Source: Erwinia persicina NBRC 102418 | GTDB lineage: Bacteria > Pseudomonadota > Gammaproteobacteria > Enterobacterales > Enterobacteriaceae | Direction of reading: 5' to 3' | NCBI RefSeq assembly: GCF_001571305.1 | Contig: NZ_BCTN01000021.1 | Span: 1-64,000 of the forward strand | DNA length: 64,000 nt | Shown here: positions 45,103 through 55,019 of the stretch, in pieces | How the letters are laid out: every line of letters starts with the position of its first letter | How positions within the stretch are numbered: position 1 is the first letter of the stretch | Made by a program: the position numbers and the translations under genes | The notes under the pieces: model-generated | Told to the model about the DNA's origin: nothing | Seen by the model: the letters and a program-made list of their open reading frames with translations, nothing else | Databases searched by the model: none

Positions 45103-45519
45103 TTATTCGCGCTTCAGGCGGTTGCTGTTTGCCAGCCACAGGGTGATCACCAGAATCAGGATGGCGATAGCATAGGCCAGGGTATCAAAGGGGTTTTTAT
45201 GGTCGACAATGATCAGGCGAATGATGGCCGTAATGCCGATATAGACAAAGTAGCGCAGCGGGAAATGGTAACCAGACTGGAAATACTTAATGATCAGCGC
45301 GATAAACTCAAAGTAGAGGAAGTAAATCACGATACCTTCGATAAGCAGATAAGACGACGTCTGCTCGCCGGTATTCAGCAGCACGTTACCCAGATGGATG
45401 GTCTCTTTGCCAAGAAAGATGATCAGAATGCAGGCCAGCACAATCAGGCCGGTGTTTAAAACCATTTGCAGGGCAAAGGCCAGCCGGGTGGCGGGCGTGT
45501 TACGTTCCTGGGACGTCAT
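45103..45519 (-). CDS. psiE: PsiE, phosphate-starvation-inducible membrane protein
   Basis: A 138-residue integral membrane protein (E. coli 136) with four hydrophobic segments ([80 protein letters not shown]). Function unknown. E. coli psiE is activated by PhoB and affected by cAMP-CRP; a full CRP site is visible upstream. Start chosen at [10 protein letters not shown] with GAGGTG upstream. It directly follows the yjbH end region and precedes ubiC. Confidence 0.93.
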   Translation of the reverse strand: MTSQERNTPATRLAFALQMVLNTGLIVLACILIIFLGKETIHLGNVLLNTGEQTSSYLLIEGIVIYFLYFEFIALIIKYFQSGYHFPLRYFVYIGITAIIRLIIVDHKNPFDTLAYAIAILILVITLWLANSNRLKRE

Positions 45520-45539
45520 GATACACCTCAAAGTCACTG

Positions 45540-45566
45540 TTATCCGTCGGGAATGCCGACGGATAA
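45540..45566. promoter_or_regulatory. Strong leader hairpin of psiE
   Basis: Perfect 11-bp stem TTATCCGTCGG / CCGACGGATAA with a 5-nt loop, between the CRP site and the psiE ATG (20 bp before the ATG). It would fold in the 5' untranslated RNA close to the ribosome site. Confidence 0.65.
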
Positions 45567-45579
45567 CAATATGCTTGAG

Positions 45580-45595
45580 TGTGATGCAGATCACA
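45580..45595. promoter_or_regulatory. CRP site upstream of psiE
   Basis: TGTGATGCAGATCACA has both perfect TGTGA/TCACA half-sites with the correct 6-bp spacer, about 60-75 bp upstream of psiE. Agrees with reported cAMP-CRP control of E. coli psiE. Confidence 0.88.
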
Positions 45596-45621
45596 ACATT
45601 TCGATGAGGCTTACCGCATGA

Positions 45622-45650
45622 CGGGGCGACCGGGAAAAAAGGCCGCCCCG
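45622..45650. terminator. GC-rich hairpin after yjbH
   Basis: CGGGGCGACC and GGCCGCCCCG enclose GGGAAAAAA; read from yjbH (minus) the T6 run lies in the loop. Member of the hairpin family discussed in findings; probable transcript end of yjbEFGH. Confidence 0.6.
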
Positions 45651-45665
45651 CCGTAACGCCGGGAT

Positions 45666-47759
45666 TTAACGGTAATTTGCGTCGCGGTCGGTGGTCATAT
45701 CGTACAGCTGGTACTTACGACCCAGCATCTGACCACCATCACGCGTCAGCGGAGTCCAGTTCACCTGCGCACGACCGCGGGTTGGTGACACGCTGAAGAC
45801 ATCCATCGGCACGGAGATATAGAAGCCCTTGGTGAAGTCACCCTCGCCGTACTCTTCCGCAGAGACGTTGGTTTTGGTGGCGTAAGCCCCGACGGTAATA
45901 CCGCTGTCGAAGCGCTTCGAAATATCCACCGTCACGCCTTTATCTTCCGCCAGGTACTGCCCGACGCTGGCTTTCACCAGTACGTTGCGCATAAACCACG
46001 GCTGCCAGTAACCGGTAATGTTGCCCACCTTCGCGCTGTAGTCGGTGAATTTCATCATGTTGTCCCAGTCACGCTGTTTGACGTAGTTGGCGTCCACCCC
46101 CACGGCCCAGCTGGCATCCAGCGGACGATAAAGCACTTCGCCGCCGGCCCCGCCATACATGGTTTCCAGATAGCCACCGTACACCTGTCCGTAGAACCCG
46201 TTGCCGAGCTCATGCATGTAGTTGGCCTGCAGGTTATTCACATAGACGTTATTTTCAACGTAGTCGCGAATATGGGTACGCACCCGTGGCAGGGAGGAGT
46301 CCGCCGGCGCACCGTTGTAATTAAACTTGTCGTAGTTGTTGGCCAGGTTGCCAAACAGGCTGCCGTCCAGCAGCAAGTGGTCCGTCAGCCAGAAGCTGGC
46401 GTTCGCCATTACGCCCACCTGGTAAAGGTAGAAGCTCTCCGGCCCACCGACTGACTGGTTGAGCACCGGTGACAGGCTATAGCTCAGACGGTCGCCGTCG
46501 ATACGGAAGCCCTGCTCAGTATGCCCCGGATCGCGCGGATCCACTCGCTGCTGCTGAAGCGTCTCTTCCCGTCCCAGCGGATATCCCGCCAGCTGGCGTT
46601 GCAGGCTGCCCACATTGGTTTCCGTGGTCACCTGTGGCATATGGCTGCGCGTTTGTGTCACACGCAACGTATCCACGCCTTCCGGCAGATGGTTGGCAAG
46701 GATGACGTTGGCGCGGTCGACGCCGCGCTGCGTATCACGGTATTTATACTGCTCCCCGGTGACGGTCATCGTGCTGCCGTCCACCTGAATATTCGGCGCA
46801 TTCAGACCGGCGTTGTACTTCAGGTCGGTCAGTTGGTTGGCAGTCAGCGTGGGCTCAAGGAAGCGGTCCTGCGGCTGCGGATTGTATTCCGGCTTCGGCA
46901 TATCCCGCTGATTCTGGTGCAGATCGTTAAAGTTAGTGCGCAGGGTGAAACCGGCCATAAAGGTGTTGCCACGCTCATAGCTGACATTGACATCCGCCCA
47001 GTCGGTAAGCCGGTAGATTGCCCCGACGTTAAGTTTGCTCTTCTGTTCCAGGCGCCCGGCAAAGTCATCTTTATAATCGTTGCCTTCATACTCCATCTTC
47101 AGGCGCAGCGGTTGCCACGGGGTCTGATACTCAATGCCGCCGAAAATGGCTGTTGGCCCTTTAAACATATCGCCACCGCTCACCGACCCGGCGGTGCCGC
47201 TGCCCTCTGCACGGTAGCAGTATTTTTCGCTGGCAGAACAGAACGGGTTCTTGACGGTCCCGCTGTTACCGATGTAGCCCCAGCCCATGCCGAGGGTGAA
47301 GTCAAACGGCCCCCAGGCCTTGGTGGCCACCAGATATTCGCTGTCAAACAGGCCGGTACCGCCAAGGTCACGCGTTCCTACAGAGACTTCCGGTAGCCAG
47401 AACCCCTCTTCCCACAGGCGCAGCTTAAGGTCGAACGCTTTATCTTTGTAAGTCTGATCGCCAGAGAAGCTGGATACGGCGCTGTATTCCCGGGTTTTGA
47501 CGTCGGTGTAGCGGATGGTGGCTTCCAGCCACGGGAACAGCTGCACCGAGGAGGAGTAAAAGTGGTACTGATCGTTATAGCGGTAGTTAAGGCTGAACTC
47601 GCCCTCTTTGGCCATACGCGCCGTCGGCACCTGCATCAGGCCCACGCCGCCGAAGTCAGACTGAGACGGGCCAATCGGGTCCGGATAGGTGGCAGCCTGA
47701 GCCTGGCAGGCACAGGCAACGGAGAGTGACAGCAGGCTGAGAAGATAACGTTTTTTCAT
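45666..47759 (-). CDS. yjbH: YjbH, outer-membrane exopolysaccharide-associated barrel protein
   Basis: A 697-residue outer-membrane protein (E. coli 698): signal peptide [20 protein letters not shown] (cut near QAAT), then [20 protein letters not shown], a domain near residues 300-400 and beta-rich repeats through [20 protein letters not shown]. Homologue of Wzi/GfcD-like proteins; the yjbEFGH operon is linked to production of an extracellular polysaccharide in E. coli. Start overlaps the yjbG stop (TGATG). Last gene of the operon. Confidence 0.95.
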   Translation of the reverse strand: MKKRYLLSLLSLSVACACQAQAATYPDPIGPSQSDFGGVGLMQVPTARMAKEGEFSLNYRYNDQYHFYSSSVQLFPWLEATIRYTDVKTREYSAVSSFSGDQTYKDKAFDLKLRLWEEGFWLPEVSVGTRDLGGTGLFDSEYLVATKAWGPFDFTLGMGWGYIGNSGTVKNPFCSASEKYCYRAEGSGTAGSVSGGDMFKGPTAIFGGIEYQTPWQPLRLKMEYEGNDYKDDFAGRLEQKSKLNVGAIYRLTDWADVNVSYERGNTFMAGFTLRTNFNDLHQNQRDMPKPEYNPQPQDRFLEPTLTANQLTDLKYNAGLNAPNIQVDGSTMTVTGEQYKYRDTQRGVDRANVILANHLPEGVDTLRVTQTRSHMPQVTTETNVGSLQRQLAGYPLGREETLQQQRVDPRDPGHTEQGFRIDGDRLSYSLSPVLNQSVGGPESFYLYQVGVMANASFWLTDHLLLDGSLFGNLANNYDKFNYNGAPADSSLPRVRTHIRDYVENNVYVNNLQANYMHELGNGFYGQVYGGYLETMYGGAGGEVLYRPLDASWAVGVDANYVKQRDWDNMMKFTDYSAKVGNITGYWQPWFMRNVLVKASVGQYLAEDKGVTVDISKRFDSGITVGAYATKTNVSAEEYGEGDFTKGFYISVPMDVFSVSPTRGRAQVNWTPLTRDGGQMLGRKYQLYDMTTDRDANYR

Positions 47760-48514
47760 CAGTCAGGGATCCGGTGCGTCAGTACAGAAATGATCTGCTG
47801 GTTGAGATCGGCATAGGTGGCCGGTAGCGTCCACGAGGAGAAGCCAACGAAGAGGATGCTGCCCGGTTGCGGCTCGTAGTGACGACGGTTCCAGTACGCC
47901 ACCGGCACGTCGGTGACCTCCCCCCCGGGGGAGATCACCTGTGCGATGTTGCGTTCACCGCCGCTCATGCGCGGGTGTGCATCCAGATACTCAACGGCGG
48001 AACGTCCCGCTGCCCACGGGGTTTTACCTGCTTTTTCCACCGCCCCCGCCAGGGTAATGGAGGTCGGTTTTGCCAGGGTATACACGCTGTACTCCCCCTG
48101 CAGCGTGCGGTTGGCCTGTGGACGTAACCGCACCCAGTCCGGATCCAGATTGACCTTCTGCCGCCCTGTCACCTTCACGCCGGCGATCTGCTGGCGCACG
48201 TTTTCAACCACGGCGGCCTGTTGCGCATCATTGTCGCTTTTCAGTTCATCGCGCCAGGCCTGAAGCCGCGCCAGCAGCTGTTGCTGCTGCTGTACTGCGA
48301 CAGCGGTCGCCTGTCGTTCAGCGATCACCGTTCCCGGCCACCACGTTTTTTCCATCAGTGCCGGGCTGGTGACCAGCTGTGACAGATTCGCCGCGTGGGC
48401 AACCACAACCGGCTGCGTCTGCCCGGGATAAAAGATATTCACCCGGCCATCGGCCTGAGCGTGCAGCGACAGCGATGCCACCATCCCTGCGAGAATAAGG
48501 GTTAATTTTTTCAT
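47759..48514 (-). CDS. yjbG: YjbG, periplasmic capsule-type (GfcC-like) protein
   Basis: A 251-residue exported protein: signal peptide [20 protein letters not shown], then beta-grasp (SLBB-like) GfcC domains ([60 protein letters not shown]) and a C-terminal helix. Paralogue family GfcC of the group 4 capsule operon. Overlaps yjbF (ATGA) and yjbH (TGATG), so the operon is translationally coupled. Confidence 0.94.
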   Translation of the reverse strand: MKKLTLILAGMVASLSLHAQADGRVNIFYPGQTQPVVVAHAANLSQLVTSPALMEKTWWPGTVIAERQATAVAVQQQQQLLARLQAWRDELKSDNDAQQAAVVENVRQQIAGVKVTGRQKVNLDPDWVRLRPQANRTLQGEYSVYTLAKPTSITLAGAVEKAGKTPWAAGRSAVEYLDAHPRMSGGERNIAQVISPGGEVTDVPVAYWNRRHYEPQPGSILFVGFSSWTLPATYADLNQQIISVLTHRIPD

Positions 48515-49158
48515 GATTTCGCAGGCTTCAGAATGGTGAATTCAACAGGAAGGTAGTCGGCTCCCAGCGTCTGCCGTGCCTGACGCACCTGCCCGCTGGA
48601 CATATCTACCCAAAACGTATTGCGCCACGAACGGCCATTTTCCGCCGTCGTCACCTCTTCCTGCCAGACGCGACAGGCAACAGCCTGCCCGCCAATTTGC
48701 AGCACCTCGTCTTTCCCCCGCGTGAAGTGGGAAACCGCCGTGTCCGCCTGAGGTTTACCGTCCTGCGTCCAGCTGAGCGTTCGGGTCCAGCTGGCCCCCT
48801 CGGTCAGGCGCAGCGCATCACGCAGCGGGTCGTTTTCCAACTGACTGACGTCATTGAGGTTATCCGCCAGGCCAAGGGTTTTGACCAGGCGACCGTGCCG
48901 GGTGACCAGCATCGCTTTATCGCGCGTGATCCATTTCTGCTGTCCGTCTTCATTGAAGCCCAGCACCACAAAGATCTGCTGGCCGCCGTTGACCCGCAGG
49001 TACATGCTGGCATAAGGCATCGCGTCGATTTGTTCGTTAGTCATCTGGATGTCGTCAGCGCCGAGAAAGGCCAGCTTGACGGTTTCACCCAATCCTTTTT
49101 GCGTTTGTGTACAGGCCTGAAGCAGCAGGCAGAGCAGCAGAAGTGGTAGGTTTCGCAA
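48511..49158 (-). CDS. yjbF: YjbF, outer-membrane lipoprotein (GfcB-like)
   Basis: Lipoprotein of 215 residues: hydrophobic LPLLLLCLLLQAC with lipobox LLQAC, then a soluble beta domain (GLGETVKLAFLGADDIQMTN, SMYLRVNGGQQIFVVLGFNE, VACRVWQEEVTTAENGRSWR). A TTG start (49158, MRNLPLLLL...) is proposed: AGGGA lies 9 bp upstream and length matches E. coli YjbF (212). The GTG at 49206 would add 16 residues and has no SD. GfcB family, partner of YjbG/YjbH. Confidence 0.9.
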   Translation of the reverse strand: MRNLPLLLLCLLLQACTQTQKGLGETVKLAFLGADDIQMTNEQIDAMPYASMYLRVNGGQQIFVVLGFNEDGQQKWITRDKAMLVTRHGRLVKTLGLADNLNDVSQLENDPLRDALRLTEGASWTRTLSWTQDGKPQADTAVSHFTRGKDEVLQIGGQAVACRVWQEEVTTAENGRSWRNTFWVDMSSGQVRQARQTLGADYLPVEFTILKPAKS

Positions 49159-49235
49159 CTGTGAGTGTCCCTGAGCAAAGGAGAACAAGGCGGAAAATAA
49201 CCACACAAATGTGTGGTTATGATTAATTTTTGTAC

Positions 49236-49502
49236 TTAGCGGGTCGTGCCTGTGGTGGTGGTGGTCGTGGTTCCGGTGTTGGAACCATTTCCGCCGCTGC
49301 TTGCGGCCAGCGCAATGCCAGCCAGCGCGCCAACGGCACCAATACCTACAGCAGTTGTCGCACCAGCTGACATTGAACCCGCATCAGCACCAGCAGCAGC
49401 ACCGGTTTCTACCGGTGGAGCGCCAGCAGCTTCAGCGGCAAACGCGCCGGTTGCACTCGCTAAGTACACTATGGCTGCAGTAGCCCATATGACTTTTTTC
49501 AT
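49236..49502 (-). CDS. yjbE: YjbE, small secreted Gly/Thr-rich protein
   Basis: First gene of yjbEFGH, 88 residues. Signal peptide MKKVIWATAAIVYLASATGA (cut near AFAAE), then a Gly/Ala-rich hydrophobic stretch (SMSAGATTAVGIGAVGALAG) and a Thr-rich tail TTTTTTTGTTR. Similar to GfcA of capsule operons; function unknown. ATG at 49502 has AAGGGA about 7 bp upstream. Confidence 0.92.
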   Translation of the reverse strand: MKKVIWATAAIVYLASATGAFAAEAAGAPPVETGAAAGADAGSMSAGATTAVGIGAVGALAGIALAASSGGNGSNTGTTTTTTTGTTR

Positions 49503-50056
49503 CACACTTTCCCTTCATTAAATGAATGGATACCAGGACCTGGATGGTGCCTGGCGACTCCAGTATGGGGAATTAATTTCCAGAAAGCAGCGCAGCGGGC
49601 AGAAGGTCATGGCATGGCGGTGAGTATTGATAAAACCCTGTAAACCGGTTAATTGTTAATATATATGACCAAGAAAAACCGATTAACAGAGGTTAATACC
49701 AATGTTTACTGGATTCGGGGGAAGTGCGGCTTAAAATGGCGGGTAGTGAAGAGTAGCGTGACTTTGCGTGATTAATTTGCAAAATACTGTGAATAAAACA
49801 TTAAAAATCAGTTAGATAACAGATAAGTTATTCGTGTTTTTTTGCCATTATCGCGCCATTTATTTAAGAATTATCTGTCTCAAAACGAGGCGTTTTATGG
49901 CATTTTTAGGAATAAGCCCATCCCTGTTACGACCATTTTACTCATCGTTGGGGTGAAAAAAGGCGACAGAATCCGTTGGCGGACAGCCACTCAGCCTTCG
50001 CAGTCCAAGGGAGATAGAAATATCTCCCTGTCAACCAGGTCCAGTTATTTCCAGAA

Positions 50057-50083
50057 AATAAAAAACCCCCAGAAACCGGGGGT
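50057..50083 (-). terminator. Rho-independent terminator of pgi
   Basis: Minus strand ACCCCC / GGGGGT with a 7-nt loop followed by a T run, about 70 bp after the pgi stop. Confidence 0.85.
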
Positions 50084-50111
50084 CAGCACCGGACACCGTG
50101 CCGGTGAATGT

Positions 50112-50143
50112 GGCGGGCGGCAGGGAAAAAAGCCGCCCACGCC
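50112..50143 (-). terminator. GC-rich hairpin directly after pgi
   Basis: GGGCGGC (50115-50121) and GCCGCCC (50132-50138) enclose AGGGAAAAAA. On the minus strand, CCGCC...GGCGG (50154-50137) followed by CTTTTTT also makes a conventional terminator that starts inside the pgi stop region. Similar to hairpins after yjbH, tenA-like and dnaB. Confidence 0.55.
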
Positions 50144-50150
50144 CTGGCGG

Positions 50151-51821
<1,671 letters not shown>

Positions 51822-52112
51822 TCAGTCAGACCGGACGATATCTTACCTGTTACGGGCGTTCGGCTCCCCTTTTCCTGCAACAGGTTACAGCTATCATCCC
51901 GCCACGATTCGGTATCCGGCGGTGCGGACGATCCCGCCAGGGGAAATAAGTATGACTATTCATACCCTTTTCCGGGTAAAAATTATAGCCCGGACATGGC
52001 TTATAAGAATTGACGCTTAGGGTCTAAACGGTGATTTTTGTAGCAAAAGTGATTAGCGTGGGTGATACCGTACCGATCATAACGAAAATGCATAATCATC
52101 GGCCGACAGGCG

Positions 52113-52141
52113 TTGACAGCTGCACCATAACCCGATATTCC
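52113..52141 (+). promoter_or_regulatory. lysC promoter
   Basis: TTGACA (52113-52118), 17-bp spacer, -10 TATTCC (52136-52141). The transcript would start about 20 nt before the riboswitch P1 stem. Confidence 0.65.
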
Positions 52142-52167
52142 TATGCGCAACTTATGCACCGCATAAG

Positions 52168-52349
52168 CCAGAAGAGGCGCGTCGCCCAGGCAGTGTGTTG
52201 GAGGAACCGTATCCTTTGATAATGCATGATGGGGAGCGACGCCGAGGTATTAACCACACGGAGTGGGGCATATCGACCGCAGGGGCTGAATCCTCTGGGT
52301 TGTCACCAGCAACGTCCGGTAGTCGGGCGGCGAGGTGGGGCGCTTCTGG
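52168..52349 (+). ncRNA. Lysine riboswitch (L box) aptamer
   Basis: P1 is formed by CCAGAAG (52168-52174) with CTTCTGG (52343-52349). Conserved core pieces are seen: GAGGCGCG...GGCAGTG near the 5' side, GGAGGAA, GGGGAGCGACGCCGAGG and GGGCGGCGAGG near the 3' side. It lies directly upstream of lysC, as in E. coli, and reduces aspartokinase III expression when lysine is high. A further hairpin GACG-GTAG/CTAC-GTC (52352-52375) follows and may be part of the expression platform. Confidence 0.92.
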
Positions 52350-52444
52350 GTGACGCGTAGCCTTTCTTCTACGTCCTCTCCCGTTGCGTTCTTCCCTTGT
52401 GCCAAGCTGATGGAATAAATCCTGACACGAAGGTAGTCATCGTA

Positions 52445-53797
52445 ATGTCTCAAAATCTGATCGTGGCGAAATTTGGCGGCACCAGTGTCGCTGACTTCAC
52501 TGCTATGAACCGCAGCGCCGATGTAGTGCTGTCTAATCCCGATGTGCGTCTGGTTGTCCTGTCTGCCTCCGCAGGCGTCACCAATCTGCTGGTTGAACTG
52601 GCGGCGGGCCAGCTCCAGGAGCAGCGTGCGTTCCTGCTGGACGAGATCCGCCGAATTCAGTACGCCATTATCGACGCGCTGGATCAGCCCGCGGTGATCC
52701 GTGACGAAATTGACCGCATGCTGGAAAACATCACCATGCTGTCCGAAGCTGCCGCACTGGCCACCTCCACTGCCCTGACCGATGAACTGGTCAGCCACGG
52801 TGAACTGATGTCGACGCTGCTGTTCGTCGAGATCCTGCGCCAGCGTGACGTGGCGGCAGAATGGTTCGACGTGCGGAAAGTGATGCGCACCAATGACCGT
52901 TTTGGCCGTGCCGAGCCGGACGTGAGCACGCTGTCCGGACTGGCGGCCAGCCAGTTGCAACCCCGCATTGCGGAAGCACTGGTCATCACCCAGGGCTTTA
53001 TTGGCTGTGAAGAGCAAGGCCGCACCACCACGCTGGGCCGTGGCGGCAGTGACTATACCGCTGCGCTCCTGGGCGAAGCACTGCATGCGCAACGGATTGA
53101 TATCTGGACCGATGTACCGGGTATCTACACCACCGACCCGCGTGTGGTGCCCGCCGCGAAACGGATTGACGTGATTACCTTCGAAGAAGCCGCTGAAATG
53201 GCGACCTTTGGTGCCAAAGTACTGCACCCTGCTACGCTGCTGCCGGCAGTACGCCGTGATATTCCGGTGTTTGTGGGCTCCAGCAAGGATCCGGCGGCGG
53301 GCGGCACCATTGTCAGTAATAAAACAGAGAACCCGCCGCTGTTCCGCGCGCTGGCCCTGCGCCGCAAGCAGACCCTGTTAACCCTGCACAGCCTGAGTAT
53401 GCTGCACACCCACGGCTTCCTCGCCGAGCTGTTCAGCATTCTGGCGCGCCATCAAATCTCGGTCGATCTGATCACGACCTCCGAAGTAAGCGTGGCGCTG
53501 ACGCTGGATACCACCGGTTCAACCTCAACGGGGGCCAGTCTGCTGACCCAGGCCCTGCTGACTGAACTGTCTTCGCTGTGCCGGGTGGAAGTGGAAGAGA
53601 ACCTGGCGTTAATTGCCATTATCGGCAACAAGCTCTCGCAGGCCTGCGGCGTGGGTAAAGAGGTGTTTGGCGTCCTGGATCCGTTTAACCTGCGTATGAT
53701 CTGCTACGGGGCCAGCAGCTATAACCTCTGCTTCCTGGTGCCGGGCAACGATGCTGAAAAAGTCGTGCAGACGCTGCATCACAATCTGTTCGAGTGA
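52445..53797 (+). CDS. lysC: Lysine-sensitive aspartokinase III
   Basis: Phosphorylates aspartate, first step of lysine, methionine and threonine synthesis; inhibited by lysine. 450 residues (E. coli 449): kinase domain with VAKFGGTSVADF at the start, TTTLGRGGSDYTAALL and WTDVPGIYTTDPRVV, then two C-terminal ACT domains (SVDLITTSEVSVALTLD; LALIAIIGNKLSQACGVGKE). Start MSQNLIV by homology. Controlled by the lysine riboswitch; own tandem terminators downstream. Confidence 0.98.
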   Translation: MSQNLIVAKFGGTSVADFTAMNRSADVVLSNPDVRLVVLSASAGVTNLLVELAAGQLQEQRAFLLDEIRRIQYAIIDALDQPAVIRDEIDRMLENITMLSEAAALATSTALTDELVSHGELMSTLLFVEILRQRDVAAEWFDVRKVMRTNDRFGRAEPDVSTLSGLAASQLQPRIAEALVITQGFIGCEEQGRTTTLGRGGSDYTAALLGEALHAQRIDIWTDVPGIYTTDPRVVPAAKRIDVITFEEAAEMATFGAKVLHPATLLPAVRRDIPVFVGSSKDPAAGGTIVSNKTENPPLFRALALRRKQTLLTLHSLSMLHTHGFLAELFSILARHQISVDLITTSEVSVALTLDTTGSTSTGASLLTQALLTELSSLCRVEVEENLALIAIIGNKLSQACGVGKEVFGVLDPFNLRMICYGASSYNLCFLVPGNDAEKVVQTLHHNLFE

Positions 53798-53801
53798 TTG
53801 C

Positions 53802-53827
53802 AAAACCGGGCCTGGCCCGGTTTTTTT
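53802..53827 (+). terminator. Rho-independent terminator of lysC
   Basis: ACCGGGCC-TG-GGCCCGGT followed by T7, 5 bp after the stop. Confidence 0.93.
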
Positions 53828-53861
53828 CGCCGGGCGCAGAAGAAGAATGCTGTGCTGCCTG

Positions 53862-53884
53862 AACCCCACTGCGGTGGGGTTTTC
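53862..53884 (+). terminator. Second terminator after lysC
   Basis: CCCCAC-TGCG-GTGGGG followed by TTTT, in tandem with the first. Confidence 0.8.
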
Positions 53885-54010
53885 TGCTTTATATCACGCC
53901 AATGTCGCTGACTTTTCACCCCGTTTTTAATGCTATGATCCCCTGTTCATTATCTTGTGCTATGGCAATTTTCTCCGCTTCATCAATAACGCTTATAAGG
54001 ATCCACGGCT

Positions 54011-54925
54011 ATGCTCGCCACTGTCACCCGACTGTTCCCACTCTGGGCCGTCCTGCTCTCTGTCGCTGCCTATTACACCCCCACCACGTTCACCGGCATG
54101 GGGCCGTACGTTCCCTATCTGCTGATGCTGATTATGTTTGGTATGGGCGTAACGCTGAACGTCGGCGATTTTAAACGCGTTCTGACTCGCCCGGCACCGG
54201 TGGTCGCCGGGACCTTTCTGCACTACCTGGTGATGCCGCTGGCAGCCTGGGGCCTGGCAAAACTGTTTCATATGCCACCGGACCTGGCGGCAGGGATGAT
54301 TCTGGTGGGCAGCGTGGCCAGCGGCACGGCGTCAAACGTGATGATCTACCTGGCGAAGGGGGATGTGGCTCTGTCAGTAACCATCTCTTCTGTTTCGGCC
54401 CTGGTGGGCGTTTTCGCCACCCCGCTGCTGACCAAATTCTACGTGGATACACATATTCAGGTCGACGTGGTCGGGATGCTGCTGAGTATTGTGAAGATTG
54501 TTGTTGTTCCGATCGGTCTTGGCCTGGTGATCCACCATACGCTGAATGGCGTTGTCAGACGCGTGGAGCCTTACCTGCCGGCGTTTTCGATGGTGTGTAT
54601 TCTGCTGATTATCAGCGCCGTGGTTGCGGGCAGCCAGAGCTTTATCGGTTCAGTCGGCCTGATGGTGATTGTTGCGGTGATCCTGCATAACGCCATTGGG
54701 CTGCTGGGAGGCTACTGGGGGGGCAAGCTGTTTGGCTTCGATGAGTCCACCTGCCGCACGCTGGCGCTGGAAGTGGGGATGCAGAACTCCGGTCTGGCGG
54801 CGGCGCTGGGCAAGATGTACTTCTCGCCGCTGGCGGCCCTGCCGGGTGCGCTGTTCTCCGTCTGGCACAATCTGTCAGGCTCGCTGCTGGCGGGGTACTG
54901 GTCCGGTAAGCCGATTAAGAAATAA
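54011..54925 (+). CDS. panS: BASS-family transporter, PanS-like
   Basis: Bile acid:sodium symporter-fold inner-membrane protein, 304 residues, ten hydrophobic segments. Motifs: [40 protein letters not shown] (sodium-binding GTASN) and [20 protein letters not shown]. Salmonella PanS of this family moves ketopantoate/pantoate; the lysC neighbourhood fits, but the substrate here is inferred. SD AAGGA 9 bp before ATG. Ends at a bidirectional terminator facing yjbB. Confidence 0.85.
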   Translation: MLATVTRLFPLWAVLLSVAAYYTPTTFTGMGPYVPYLLMLIMFGMGVTLNVGDFKRVLTRPAPVVAGTFLHYLVMPLAAWGLAKLFHMPPDLAAGMILVGSVASGTASNVMIYLAKGDVALSVTISSVSALVGVFATPLLTKFYVDTHIQVDVVGMLLSIVKIVVVPIGLGLVIHHTLNGVVRRVEPYLPAFSMVCILLIISAVVAGSQSFIGSVGLMVIVAVILHNAIGLLGGYWGGKLFGFDESTCRTLALEVGMQNSGLAAALGKMYFSPLAALPGALFSVWHNLSGSLLAGYWSGKPIKK

Positions 54926-54938
54926 CGTCCCGGTACGG

Positions 54939-54976
54939 TCAGCCTGACTGCCGCCGGAAGGCGGCAGTCAGGCTGA
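54939..54976. terminator. 17-bp perfect stem with GGAA loop between panS and yjbB
   Basis: Arms 54939-54955 and 54960-54976 pair perfectly around the GNRA-type loop GGAA. A second imperfect GC hairpin (about 54978-55011) follows before the yjbB stop. Placed between two convergent genes, so a shared transcript end. Confidence 0.75.
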
Positions 54977-55019
54977 AGGCGCTGTGGCGGCGTCCCGCCG
55001 TCACAGCCCTGCTGGCAGG

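Larger units (their letters stand above)
49503..50150. other. Long region upstream of yjbE, ending with the pgi 3' hairpins (648 bp)
   Basis: No gene on the minus strand; the long plus-strand reading frame entering from the pgi side is antisense and rejected. AT-rich middle. It contains GTAAACCGGTTAAT (49640-49653), very like the operators at 21.2-21.4 kb, and two RcsAB-box-like halves (TAAGAATTATCTGT at 49865-49878 and TAGGAATA at 49907-49914). E. coli yjbEFGH is under Rcs control, so these could matter, but the matches are partial. The pgi terminator and a GC hairpin lie at the right end. Confidence 0.5.
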
